Below are positions 9,458-18,579 of a DNA stretch of 42,481 nt, one piece after another. Numbering within the stretch: position 1 is the stretch's first letter; the number at the start of each line of letters is the position of its first letter. The notes beneath the pieces were generated by a model, which saw only the letters and a program-made list of their open reading frames with translations, was not told the origin of the DNA and ran no database searches. The position numbers and the translations under genes are program-made. Source of the DNA: Candidatus Peregrinibacteria bacterium (GTDB lineage: Bacteria; Patescibacteriota; Gracilibacteria; UBA1369; JABINC01); assembly GCA_018697675.1 (NCBI GenBank), contig JABINC010000002.1:1-42481 (forward strand). The letters are read 5' to 3'.

Positions 9458-9793
9458 ATGCAACAAGATAAAAGAAAAAAGAGACAACGAAAGATTAGAA
9501 AGACTGTTCAAGGAACGGCTTCTAGACCAAGACTTGCTGTTTTCAGAAGTTTGAAATCTACATCTGCACAACTTATTGACGATAATAAGGGAGTAACATT
9601 GGCATCAGCTTCAGATATAAAGATAAAGAAAGGAACCGGAGTTGAAAGAGCAAAGGCGGTTGGACTAGAAATAGCAAAACTAGCCAAAGAGAAGAAAGTT
9701 GCAGAATGTGTATTTGATCGCGGAGGATACCTATATCACGGAAGAGTAAAAGCACTTGCCGAGGGAGCTCGTGAAGGTGGGCTAAACTTCTAA
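9458..9793 (+). CDS. rplR: 50S ribosomal protein L18
   Basis: [47 protein letters not shown]. Confidence 0.97.
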   Translation: MQQDKRKKRQRKIRKTVQGTASRPRLAVFRSLKSTSAQLIDDNKGVTLASASDIKIKKGTGVERAKAVGLEIAKLAKEKKVAECVFDRGGYLYHGRVKALAEGAREGGLNF

Positions 9794-9827
9794 ACTTAGA
9801 TTTAAATAATAATTAACCATTACAACT

Positions 9828-10544
9828 GTGTCAGCACGTAAATCAAAAAGACGGACTCTACCAAAAGAAAATAAGGAATTCGAAGAAGAAGTGATCGCAA
9901 TTGATCGCGTAACTCGTGTTGTAAAAGGTGGACGACGCCTCAGATTTCGTGCAACGGTAGTAATTGGAGACAAAAAAGGACGTGTAGGAATAGGAATTGG
10001 TAAATCAAATGAAGTAACAGGAGCAATCTCAAAGGCAATAACAAAAGCTAAGAAATCGCTTATTACAATTCCTTTGATAAATGATACGATCCCACATGAG
10101 ATCAAGCACAAATTCAAGGCTGCTAAAATTCTACTCATGCCAGCTGCCCCAGGTACAGGTATTATTGCAGGTGGTGCAATCCGTAAGGTTGTAGGACTAG
10201 CAGGGATAAAAAACATTCTTGGAAAATCAATCGGATCAAATAATAAACTTTCTACTACTCGTGCAACATTCGAAGCATTGGGACTACTAGTAGAGAACCC
10301 TTACATCAAGAAAATTGAAAAAGAAATTCCAAAGGTTCCTGAAAAAGAAGAGGTGAAAAAAGACGAACCAAAGAAAGAGGCTAAAAAGGAAACTAAGGTC
10401 GAAAAAAAGAAAACATCACCTAAAAATCCTACTCCTAAAAAAGAAACTACGCCAAAAGCAGAGCCAAAGGCAAAAAAAGAAGAGGTGAAAAAAGACGAAC
10501 CAAAGAAAGAGGCTAAAAAGGAAACTAAGGTCGAAAAAAAATAA
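9828..10544 (+). CDS. rpsE: 30S ribosomal protein S5 with Lys/Glu-rich C-terminal extension
   Basis: S5 core (GGRRLRFRATVVIGDKKGRVGIGIGKSNEV) with ~70-residue K/E tail; GTG start. Confidence 0.96.
   Translation: MSARKSKRRTLPKENKEFEEEVIAIDRVTRVVKGGRRLRFRATVVIGDKKGRVGIGIGKSNEVTGAISKAITKAKKSLITIPLINDTIPHEIKHKFKAAKILLMPAAPGTGIIAGGAIRKVVGLAGIKNILGKSIGSNNKLSTTRATFEALGLLVENPYIKKIEKEIPKVPEKEEVKKDEPKKEAKKETKVEKKKTSPKNPTPKKETTPKAEPKAKKEEVKKDEPKKEAKKETKVEKK
10342..10408 (+). repeat. 67-bp exact direct repeat copy 1 (S5 tail)
   Basis: Identical to 10474-10540; 132-bp in-frame offset. Confidence 0.9.
10474..10540 (+). repeat. 67-bp exact direct repeat copy 2 (S5 tail)
   Basis: Identical to 10342-10408. 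Confidence 0.9.
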
Positions 10545-10572
10545 TTAATATTTCAAAATTAAGCAAAAGAGA

Positions 10573-11088
10573 ATGGAATTAAATACGCTAAAACCAATCA
10601 ACAAGACTAAGAAACAACGCGTCGGACGAGGTGACGGCTCTGGACGTGGAACTTATTCTGGACGTGGAATGAAAGGACAAACTGCAAGAGCTGGAGGTCG
10701 AAGACGACCAGGTTTTGAGGGAGGACAAACTCCACTTATCAGAAGAATGCCAAAACTTAGAGGATTCAAATCTCCAAACAAAATCACTTACCAAGTGGTC
10801 AACGTTGGTGATCTAGAAAAAACTTTTGACGCTGGAACTAAAATCACAAAAGAACTACTTGCAAAAGAAAAATTGATTTTCAATAGCAAAAAGCCAGTTA
10901 AATTATTAGGAAATGGCGAGCTGAAAAAAGCTTTAGAAATAACTGTAGAATTAGTATCAGCATCAGCATTAAGCAAAATTGAAAAAGCTAAAGGGAAAGT
11001 AACTCTATTCCCTCAGAAAAAAGTAGTTAAGAAGGCTGTGAAGAAAGAATCTGTAGAGAAGAAAGAGGAAAAAGAATCTAAAGAATAA
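10573..11088 (+). CDS. rplO: 50S ribosomal protein L15
   Basis: RVGRGDGSGRGTYSGRGMKGQTARAGGRRRPGFEGGQTPL. Confidence 0.97.
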   Translation: MELNTLKPINKTKKQRVGRGDGSGRGTYSGRGMKGQTARAGGRRRPGFEGGQTPLIRRMPKLRGFKSPNKITYQVVNVGDLEKTFDAGTKITKELLAKEKLIFNSKKPVKLLGNGELKKALEITVELVSASALSKIEKAKGKVTLFPQKKVVKKAVKKESVEKKEEKESKE

Positions 11089-11093
11089 GGAAC

Positions 11094-12392
11094 ATGCTCA
11101 AATATCTACAACAGATTTGGAAAACTAAAGACCTAAGAAATAAGATCCTATATACAATTGGGATTTTGGTCTTATATCGAGCATTCGTACAAATTTCAAT
11201 TCCAGGCATCAACCTAGCAAATCTAGCAGCGTTATTTGATACTGCAGCTGGTGGAGCTCTTGGAGCGTTCTCATTACTTACAGGTGGATCGGCAGAAAAC
11301 TTCTCGATCGTGCTTATGGGACTATCTCCATACATCAATGCTTCCATCATTATGCAACTTCTTACCGTTGTAATTCCAAGCTTAGAAGCTTTGAAAAAAG
11401 AAGGGCAACAAGGGCAAGTTAAAATCAGTAAATACACCAACTGGCTGACTGTACCTCTAGCTTTTGTGCAAAGTTACGGAATGCTGGTTTTGATCAATTC
11501 AAGTGCAGGTAGTCTACCTGTTATAGAAAATATTCGTGATCCACTTTTAGTATTACCTATCATGGTAACTATTACAGCAGGTACGATGCTTCTTGTTTGG
11601 TTAGGTAATTTAATCACAGAAAAAGGTATTGGAAACGGTATATCACTAATAATTATGGTAAGTATCCTTGGAGGATTAGCTCCAATGATTTCATCATCAA
11701 TGCAGGTAGTAGGCCAAGATTCTTCGAAATTATTGCCAATAGCTGCAATAGCTATATTTGGGATATTGCTCACAATTCTCATTGTAATTGTAAATGAAAG
11801 TTACAAAAACATACCAATTTCATATGGTGGTCGTGGCCAAAAACTCAGACAACACTTCCTTCCTCTAAGGCTAAACCAGGCAGGAATGATTCCTATCATC
11901 TTCGCTGTTTCACTTATTGCATTTCCTAGTGTACTTGCACAATTCTTGCAAAATTCTGATTCAACTATCATGCAAGGAGTCGCTACTTTTATTGCAACTC
12001 ATTTTGGCCAAACGGGACCTCTATACATGGCAATCTACTTTTTATTAATTTTAGGATTCACATTCTTTTACGTTAGTATCACTTTCAATCCAGAGCAAAT
12101 GGCAGAAAGTATTCAAAAAAGAGGTGGATTCGTACCAGGATTACGCCCAGGAAAAGCTACCAGTGATTATCTAGAAAGACTTTCAAATAGATTAACTATG
12201 TTCGGCGGAATTTTCCTTGCTTTCGTAGCCGTAGCTCCAATGATCGCACAAAGCTTAACATCTCAAGGCGGTGGAGCAGTCCCAGTTTTAGTTAGTGGTG
12301 CAGGACTTATAATCGTTGTTGGAGTAACTCTTGATTTGATGAGACAGATAAGTGCACAGCTTGCTATGCATAATTATGATAAATTTTATTGA
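11094..12392 (+). CDS. secY: Preprotein translocase subunit SecY
   Basis: Multi-TM; NPEQMAESIQKRGGFVPGLRPGKATSDYL; TGA stop. Confidence 0.98.
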   Translation: MLKYLQQIWKTKDLRNKILYTIGILVLYRAFVQISIPGINLANLAALFDTAAGGALGAFSLLTGGSAENFSIVLMGLSPYINASIIMQLLTVVIPSLEALKKEGQQGQVKISKYTNWLTVPLAFVQSYGMLVLINSSAGSLPVIENIRDPLLVLPIMVTITAGTMLLVWLGNLITEKGIGNGISLIIMVSILGGLAPMISSSMQVVGQDSSKLLPIAAIAIFGILLTILIVIVNESYKNIPISYGGRGQKLRQHFLPLRLNQAGMIPIIFAVSLIAFPSVLAQFLQNSDSTIMQGVATFIATHFGQTGPLYMAIYFLLILGFTFFYVSITFNPEQMAESIQKRGGFVPGLRPGKATSDYLERLSNRLTMFGGIFLAFVAVAPMIAQSLTSQGGGAVPVLVSGAGLIIVVGVTLDLMRQISAQLAMHNYDKFY

Positions 12393-12399
12393 GTTAAAG

Positions 12400-12480
12400 G
12401 TTGACGAATTACGAGCCCTAATTTCTAAGCGACCGATAGACGAGGAGCTTAGAAGAAATTAGAGGCAAGTAAGAGTCAAC
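12400..12480 (+). other. Long imperfect hairpin in secY-adk intergenic region
   Basis: Arms gttgac...ttac...ctaatttctaagc / gcttag(aag)aaattag...gtaa...gtcaac. Confidence 0.55.
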
Positions 12481-12578
12481 TGTAATAAAAAAGAAGAACA
12501 TTACTTTCACAGTCTACAAATAAGATAGGTAGGTTATATAGAAAAAAGTAGTCTAAATCCTCTAAGCAAAATATTAAT

Positions 12579-12593
12579 AATTAAGTACTCGAC
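12579..12593 (+). repeat. Start-codon-proximal motif AATTAAGTACTCGAC (adk)
   Basis: Directly upstream of ATG 12594. Confidence 0.6.
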
Positions 12594-13232
12594 ATGGACC
12601 TCGCACTATTCGGCATACAAGGATCTGGTAAAGGAACCCAAGGTAAGATTATCGCAGAAAAGTATAATCTAAAACTTTTTGAAACTGGAGCCGAACTCCG
12701 GAAACTCGCAAAAGAATCTTCTCCACTTGGACTAAAAATCAAAGCAATTATAAATGCAGGCTACCTAGTCCCAACCGAAGTAGTAATGGAAATAATCGAA
12801 AACTTTTTGCAAGACATCCCTACAAATGAAAGAGTCCTGTTTGATGGAATTCCACGTTCAAAAGAACAAATGGAACATTTCAATAACATAATGTCAAAAC
12901 ATGGCCGTACATTCAAAGGAGTGCAAATCAACATAACAAAGGAAGAAGCGATGGATAGATTACTAGCTAGAAAAATCTGTTCGGGATGTAAAGCTGTTTA
13001 TCCTGCTTGGATCACCGAAGAAGAATGTAAAAAATGTGGTGGGGAACTTACTCGCCGTGCTGATGACAATGAGGAAAGTATCAGAACTAGACTTTCGGCT
13101 TATGAAAATGAGACACTTCCGGTGATAGAATCTTACAAATCAAATGATCAAATGATAATTGTAGATGGGATGGGCACTATTGAAGAAATAACTGCCCTAC
13201 TCGCTTTAGAACTAGATAAGATATTCGAGTAA
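12594..13232 (+). CDS. adk: Adenylate kinase (zinc-binding LID)
   Basis: GIQGSGKGTQGKIIAEKY; FDGIPRSKEQ; CSGC...CKKC LID. Confidence 0.97.
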   Translation: MDLALFGIQGSGKGTQGKIIAEKYNLKLFETGAELRKLAKESSPLGLKIKAIINAGYLVPTEVVMEIIENFLQDIPTNERVLFDGIPRSKEQMEHFNNIMSKHGRTFKGVQINITKEEAMDRLLARKICSGCKAVYPAWITEEECKKCGGELTRRADDNEESIRTRLSAYENETLPVIESYKSNDQMIIVDGMGTIEEITALLALELDKIFE

Positions 13233-13243
13233 ATTTTAAAAAC

Positions 13244-14011
13244 ATGCAAACTAGAATAAAGACGGCTGAAGAAATTGAAGCAATGAGAAAAGGTGGAAAG
13301 GTATTAGCCGGAGCACTAAAGGCCTTAGAGGCTTTTGTCAAACCAGGAATTACAGGCAAACAAATTGATGAATTTACTGAGAACTACATAAAAGATCATG
13401 GGATGACTCCAGGATTCAAAGGGTATCGCGGATTCCCAGGAACTGTCTGCCTTTGTATAAATGATGTTGTAGTTCACGGAATCCCAAATTCAAATCAAAT
13501 AATTAGAGATGGTGATATTGTAACTATTGATTGTGGCGTAATCTATCAAGGTCTATATACAGATTCAGCGGTCACATATATCATCGGTAACGCTCTAGAA
13601 GAAACGGTAAAATTTGTAAAAAAGGTGCAAAAAGCACTTTATGAAGGAATTAAACAAATAAAACCTGGACGAAGATTAGGAGATATCGGTCATACCATTG
13701 AAAAAGCGGTAAAAAAAGAAGGCTACCACATAGTTAGAGAATTAGTTGGACATGGAATAGGTGAGCATCTCCATGAAGATCCTCATGTACCAAATTTTGG
13801 TAAAAAAAATACTGGAATGGCCTTGAAGCCGGGTATGACATTTGCAATAGAACCAATTGTAGGATTAGAAACTGGTGAAATCAAAACTCTCAAAGATGGC
13901 TGGACTATAGTAACCCCAGATCGCTCTTTATCTTGTCAATGGGAACACACGGTGCTGATCACTCATAATGGATATGAGATCCTAACTCTTCGAGAGGGCG
14001 AAAAACTATAA
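13244..14011 (+). CDS. map: Type I methionine aminopeptidase
   Basis: GYRGFPGTVCLCINDVVVHGIP; VGHGIGEHLHEDPHVPNFG. Confidence 0.97.
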   Translation: MQTRIKTAEEIEAMRKGGKVLAGALKALEAFVKPGITGKQIDEFTENYIKDHGMTPGFKGYRGFPGTVCLCINDVVVHGIPNSNQIIRDGDIVTIDCGVIYQGLYTDSAVTYIIGNALEETVKFVKKVQKALYEGIKQIKPGRRLGDIGHTIEKAVKKEGYHIVRELVGHGIGEHLHEDPHVPNFGKKNTGMALKPGMTFAIEPIVGLETGEIKTLKDGWTIVTPDRSLSCQWEHTVLITHNGYEILTLREGEKL

Positions 14012-14159
14012 AAGTACCCTAGAAAGGCATGCTAGGCCATACTTTCTCTGAAACGCAAGGCTTTTGTAAGGCTGCTCTGTTTTGCGCTTGCATAAGCTAT
14101 GTGATTTAAGTAAAATCCAGTAGCTATTTTCTCAAGCATCCGTTTTAAGAACCTCATTT

Positions 14160-14471
14160 ATGAGCGACAGTAAGAGCAAAATCGAAGTTTTAGGGAGGAT
14201 TGTAGAATGCCTTCCTGGCACACACTTCAAAGTAGAAATAGCTGACGATGCTTACCCAGAAGGATTCATCGTAGAGGGGCACCTCTCAGGTAAAATGCGG
14301 GTAAACTACATAAAGATTATCCCTGGAGATTACGTGAACATTGAGTTATCTCCATATGATATGGGCAAGGGAAGAATTACTTATAGACATAAAAAAGATC
14401 CAAGGGGCCAAATAACAGAGGAAGAAGGAATCGCAGAAATCCCCGAAGAAACGACCGAAAAAACAGAATAA
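14160..14471 (+). CDS. infA: Translation initiation factor IF-1 with acidic C-terminal tail
   Basis: LSGKMRVNYIKIIPGDYVNIELSPYDMGKGRITYRHK. Confidence 0.95.
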   Translation: MSDSKSKIEVLGRIVECLPGTHFKVEIADDAYPEGFIVEGHLSGKMRVNYIKIIPGDYVNIELSPYDMGKGRITYRHKKDPRGQITEEEGIAEIPEETTEKTE

Positions 14472-14517
14472 AAACAAAACCTACTCTAACTAAAGTAAAA
14501 TCAATATTTAATTAGCT

Positions 14518-14631
14518 ATGAAAGTACGAGCTTCAGTAAAAAGGATATGTGACAAATGCCGAATCATCAGAAGAAAAGGTGTGATTAGAGTCATTTGTGA
14601 TAATCCGAAACATAAGCAAAGGCAAGGCTAA
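14518..14631 (+). CDS. rpmJ: 50S ribosomal protein L36 (absent from the supplied ORF track, 37 aa)
   Basis: Translated by eye: [37 protein letters not shown], canonical L36 at the canonical position. Confidence 0.97.
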   Translation: MKVRASVKRICDKCRIIRRKGVIRVICDNPKHKQRQG

Positions 14632-14641
14632 TAATATTAAT

Positions 14642-14658
14642 AATTAATTATTCGACTG
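14642..14658 (+). repeat. Start-codon-proximal motif AATTAATTATTCGACT (rpsM)
   Basis: Directly upstream of ATG 14659; two or three differences from the rpsN copy. Confidence 0.5.
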
Positions 14659-15039
14659 ATGGCAAGAATCGCTGGTGTAAACATTCCAAAGGACAAAAGG
14701 GTTGAGATATCTCTAACTTATATAACTGGTATTGGGAAATCTCTCAGCAACGCAATTTTGGAAAAACTAAAGATTAACCCGGATACAAGAGTAAAAGACC
14801 TAACGGAAAATGAAATCAATCTACTTCGTGATGAAATAGCAAAATTCCCAACCGAAGGAGATCTTCGAAGGAAAGTATCACTAGACATCAAACGTCTTCA
14901 AGACATTGGATCGTACAGAGGTTACAGGCACAAAAGAGGGCTGCCAGTAAGAGGTCAAGCTACTAGAAGAAATTCTCGAACAAAACGTGGGAAGAAGATA
15001 ACCGTAGGATCGGGACGAAAGAAAGATGTTAAGAAATAA
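14659..15039 (+). CDS. rpsM: 30S ribosomal protein S13
   Basis: [49 protein letters not shown]. Confidence 0.98.
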   Translation: MARIAGVNIPKDKRVEISLTYITGIGKSLSNAILEKLKINPDTRVKDLTENEINLLRDEIAKFPTEGDLRRKVSLDIKRLQDIGSYRGYRHKRGLPVRGQATRRNSRTKRGKKITVGSGRKKDVKK

Positions 15040-15063
15040 AAATAATCAATCATAATTAATTAA

Positions 15064-15444
15064 ATGGCAACAGCAAAGAAAAAAGTAAAAAGAAGGATAG
15101 TTACAGAGGGGCGCGTTTATATAAATGCGACTTACAATAACACTCTCGTGACTATAACTGATGCTGAAGGGGACACCCTATCTTGGGGATCATCTGGATC
15201 AAGTGGATTCAAAGGAACTCGTAAGTCCACTCCTTATGCCGCTCAAGTAGCTGCTGAAGCTGCTGTAGAAAGAGCTAAACCATATGGCCTTCAAAAAGTA
15301 AGAGTATTTGTAAAAGGTGTTGGAACTGGGCGCGATCAAGGTATCCGCGGACTAATCGCCGGAGGCCTTGAATTAATTTCAATCGAGGACCTAACTTCAC
15401 TTCCGCATAACGGATGTAGAAGGAAAGGTGCTAGACGTGTCTAG
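15064..15444 (+). CDS. rpsK: 30S ribosomal protein S11
   Basis: INATYNNTLVTITDAEGDTLSWGSSG; PHNGCRRKGARRV. Confidence 0.98.
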   Translation: MATAKKKVKRRIVTEGRVYINATYNNTLVTITDAEGDTLSWGSSGSSGFKGTRKSTPYAAQVAAEAAVERAKPYGLQKVRVFVKGVGTGRDQGIRGLIAGGLELISIEDLTSLPHNGCRRKGARRV

Positions 15445-15493
15445 CTGTAGCGAAGCGAAAGGCTTGGAGTAAATAAGATAATAAATAATTCAT

Positions 15494-16111
15494 ATGTCAA
15501 CATACAGAGGTGCGAAAGCAAAATTATGTAGAAGAATTGGAATCAACCTATTCGGTAGTCCAAAATACGACAAGATCTTAACCAAGAAAGGTTATCCACC
15601 TGGGGTACATGGGAGATCTAAGTTTTCAAAAAAATCTGAATATGGGAAACAATTGGAGGAGAAGCAAAAGGCTCGTTTTATGTTTAACACTTCGGAAAAA
15701 CAATTTAAAAAATACTACGAGAAGGCCGACAAAATGCCAGGGGTTACAGGTGAAGAGCTGCTACGATTACTAGAACGTCGAGCTGATAACGTGATTTTCC
15801 GCGCTGGATTCGCTATTACTAGATTTCAATCTCGCCAAATGGTAAGTCATGGGCTTTTCAATCTAAATGGACGACGTATCGATGTTCCTTCTATAAACAT
15901 ACGAGAAGGAGATGTGCTAGAAATCAGAGAAAGAAGTAAAAAAAGTAAGCTTTTCGAAGACACTCTAACCGCTAACGAAAAATACAAAGTGCCAGGTTGG
16001 CTCGAAGTTGACCCAAAAAAGATGACTATTACTATTAAACGTCTACCAGAAAAAGATGAATTAGAACAATCTATAAATAGTCAGTTAATCGTTGAGTTCT
16101 ACTCTAGATAA
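15494..16111 (+). CDS. rpsD: 30S ribosomal protein S4
   Basis: RGAKAKLCRRIGINLFG; LLERRADNVIFRAGFA; S4 domain. Confidence 0.97.
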   Translation: MSTYRGAKAKLCRRIGINLFGSPKYDKILTKKGYPPGVHGRSKFSKKSEYGKQLEEKQKARFMFNTSEKQFKKYYEKADKMPGVTGEELLRLLERRADNVIFRAGFAITRFQSRQMVSHGLFNLNGRRIDVPSINIREGDVLEIRERSKKSKLFEDTLTANEKYKVPGWLEVDPKKMTITIKRLPEKDELEQSINSQLIVEFYSR

Positions 16112-16162
16112 AACTCAAAAACCTAAAGAATTTAATCAAATTTAATTTCAACCCTACTCTCT

Positions 16163-17137
16163 ATGCATCAAATTCAAGAAGAAATAGGTGTCCCAAAAAT
16201 CACTCCAATAAAAAGTGATGGCAATCGCGCTACGTTCGAGATTGGCCCACTTCCAACAGGATACGGAATGACACTTGGTAACGCCCTACGAAGAGTACTT
16301 ATCTCTTCACTTCCTGGAGCGGCGGTAGCAGCAGTCAAGGTAAATGGCGTAGCTCACGAATACTCAACCTTATCTGGAGTAAAAGACAGTGTTTTAGACA
16401 TGATTCTAAATATAAAACTTCTCCATGTTAAAAAAGAGAGTTCTGAACCATCTATCCTAACCCTAAATGTAAACAAAAAAGGAGTAGTAAAGGCAAAAGA
16501 CATAAAAACTCCTTCTGATGTAGAAGTTATGAATCCAGATCTATACATAACTACCCTAGATGACAAAGCTAAATTGGAAATGGAAATCACAATAGAAAAA
16601 GGGGTTGGATATATACCAGTGAGCGAACGAAACAAAAAAGAAGACCCATTTTTGATTTGGGTTGATACAATTTTCTCACCAGTAAAGAAGGTTAAATATG
16701 ATGTGGAAGCAGCCAGAGTTGGTCAAATGACGAATCTAGATAAATTGATAATCGAAGTTGAAACAAGCGGCAGCATGAGTCCAGAAGATTCACTTAAGTT
16801 TGCTGCAAATATCTTAAAATCATACTTTGATTTATTCGATAATTCAGAAGTGCCAGTAGAGGCAGAATTCATGAGTGACCTTCAAAGTATTGCAAATAAA
16901 CAAAAAGAGGCTGAAGCTCAAAAGCCAGCTCAAGAGAAATATACTCCAATCGAGATTTTAGGACTTTCACCAAGAACTCTAAATTCACTTATCAATGGAG
17001 GAATCGGATCTATCGAGCAATTGACAAAATGTACAGAAGCGAAGCTTACAAACCTAAGAGGGTTTGGTAAAAAAGCTCTTACAGAGGTCGCAGCAGCTCT
17101 AGAGTCTAGAGACCTGAAATTAGATGATGAAAGTTAA
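16163..17137 (+). CDS. rpoA: DNA-directed RNA polymerase subunit alpha
   Basis: GYGMTLGNALRRVLISSLPGAAV; C-terminal domain LGLSPRTLNSLINGGIGSIEQL. Confidence 0.98.
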   Translation: MHQIQEEIGVPKITPIKSDGNRATFEIGPLPTGYGMTLGNALRRVLISSLPGAAVAAVKVNGVAHEYSTLSGVKDSVLDMILNIKLLHVKKESSEPSILTLNVNKKGVVKAKDIKTPSDVEVMNPDLYITTLDDKAKLEMEITIEKGVGYIPVSERNKKEDPFLIWVDTIFSPVKKVKYDVEAARVGQMTNLDKLIIEVETSGSMSPEDSLKFAANILKSYFDLFDNSEVPVEAEFMSDLQSIANKQKEAEAQKPAQEKYTPIEILGLSPRTLNSLINGGIGSIEQLTKCTEAKLTNLRGFGKKALTEVAAALESRDLKLDDES

Positions 17138-17203
17138 CGCAGTTTGAAAAAACAAGTCAACTGAAAATAAAATAATTTAAATTAATAACTAAAGTAGAAT
17201 ACA

Positions 17204-17662
17204 GTGAGACACAAAGTCAGTAAAAATAGATTAAATGTATCAAGCTCTCACCAAAAGGCGATTGTGAGAAACATGGCAACGTCAATCATTCTCCACGAAA
17301 GAGTGAAAACAACTGCTAAAAAAGCAAGCATAGTAGTCCCAATGGTTGAAAAACTCATTACGATAGCAAAGAAGAAAGATACTATGGGTGCAATTAGAAA
17401 GATAAACGAAATTGTATTCGACAAAAATGCATCGAAAAAACTGATGGAAGTTCTAAAAGAGAGATACGCTGACAAAAATTCGGGATTTACAAGAATAACA
17501 AAGTATAAGAGTCGAGACGGAGACAACGCTCCATTGGTAATCATCGAACTATTAGAAGGCAAGCCAACTGTAAAAGAAGAGAAAGCCGAGGCTCCAAAAG
17601 CCGCTAAAGAGGATAAAAAAACCACCACCAAAAAAACTACATCCACTAAAAAGACTAAATAA
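17204..17662 (+). CDS. rplQ: 50S ribosomal protein L17 with Lys-rich tail
   Basis: MRHKVSKNRLNVSSSHQKAIVRNMATSIILHERVKTT; GTG start. Confidence 0.97.
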   Translation: MRHKVSKNRLNVSSSHQKAIVRNMATSIILHERVKTTAKKASIVVPMVEKLITIAKKKDTMGAIRKINEIVFDKNASKKLMEVLKERYADKNSGFTRITKYKSRDGDNAPLVIIELLEGKPTVKEEKAEAPKAAKEDKKTTTKKTTSTKKTK

Positions 17663-17664
17663 AG

Positions 17665-18093
17665 ATGAAAACTTACGTAGCAAAACAAGCGGATATTGAA
17701 CATAATTGGTACATCGTTGATGCCAAAGACCAAGTTCTAGGCCGACTTTCAGTAGAAATTGCAAAAATTCTCCGAGGTAAAAATAAACCAACTTTCACAC
17801 CTCATTTGGACTGTGGAGACAATGTTATTGTTATAAATGCTGAAAAAATTCGATTAACAGGAAACAAAGAAGAGGGCAAGAAATACTATTCACACAGTGG
17901 ATATATGGGAAGCCTAAAATCAAAGACAGCTGCAAAACTGAGAGAAGAGAAACCGACTGCGCTATTATACAGATCTGTTAAAGGAATGATTCCTAGAAAC
18001 AAACTAAGAGACAAAATTATGGACAAGTTAAAACTTTACGTAGGAGAGAAACACCCACACATAGCACAACAACCAAAAGAATTAAAATTCTAA
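17665..18093 (+). CDS. rplM: 50S ribosomal protein L13
   Basis: WYIVDAKDQVLGRLSVEIAKILRGKNKPTFTPHLDCGDNVIVINAEKI. Confidence 0.97.
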   Translation: MKTYVAKQADIEHNWYIVDAKDQVLGRLSVEIAKILRGKNKPTFTPHLDCGDNVIVINAEKIRLTGNKEEGKKYYSHSGYMGSLKSKTAAKLREEKPTALLYRSVKGMIPRNKLRDKIMDKLKLYVGEKHPHIAQQPKELKF

Positions 18094-18117
18094 TAATATA
18101 ATTAACTACTCAAACTA

Positions 18118-18576
18118 GTGCCAGAAAGTAAAGCAAAATCAGCCAAAAAAGATATCAAAGACAGTTCAGTTCCTACTGGACGTGTAGGAAAATATCATTA
18201 TGCAGTTGGAAAAAGAAAAACATCTGTTGCAACTGTACGTTTATATGAAAAAGGGAAAGGAAATTTCCATGTAAATGGAAAAACTCTTGAGGATTTTGCA
18301 AATTCAAAAGATCTAGTAGAGGTAGCAAATGCTTCACTTAGACTTGTTAAAATGCTCAAAGACTATGACATCACTATACAAGTAAAAGGCGGTGGATTTC
18401 GAGGACAAATTGACGCAATCAAGCACGGAATCTCTCGCGCATTAATAGTTGCAAATCCTGAACTTAGAACAAGTATTAAAAAAGCTGGCTACCTGACACG
18501 TGATTCTCGTATTAAAGAACGAAAGAAATTCGGTCTAAAGAAAGCGAGGAAGTCACCACAGTGGTCAAAACGTTAG
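18118..18576 (+). CDS. rpsI: 30S ribosomal protein S9
   Basis: YHYAVGKRKTSVATVRLY; KKFGLKKARKSPQWSKR; GTG start. Confidence 0.97.
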   Translation: MPESKAKSAKKDIKDSSVPTGRVGKYHYAVGKRKTSVATVRLYEKGKGNFHVNGKTLEDFANSKDLVEVANASLRLVKMLKDYDITIQVKGGGFRGQIDAIKHGISRALIVANPELRTSIKKAGYLTRDSRIKERKKFGLKKARKSPQWSKR

Positions 18577-18579
18577 GCT

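Noticed and set aside
12390-12392. Possible alternative genetic code (UGA recoded, as in some CPR lineages)
   Set aside because: TGA serves as the natural stop at the conserved end of secY, so the standard code fits.
17248-17791. Minus-strand ORFs inside rplQ/rplM
   Set aside because: Antisense to ribosomal protein genes; hydrophobic shadow translations of Lys-rich tails. The same reasoning applies to the other ORFs antisense to r-protein genes.
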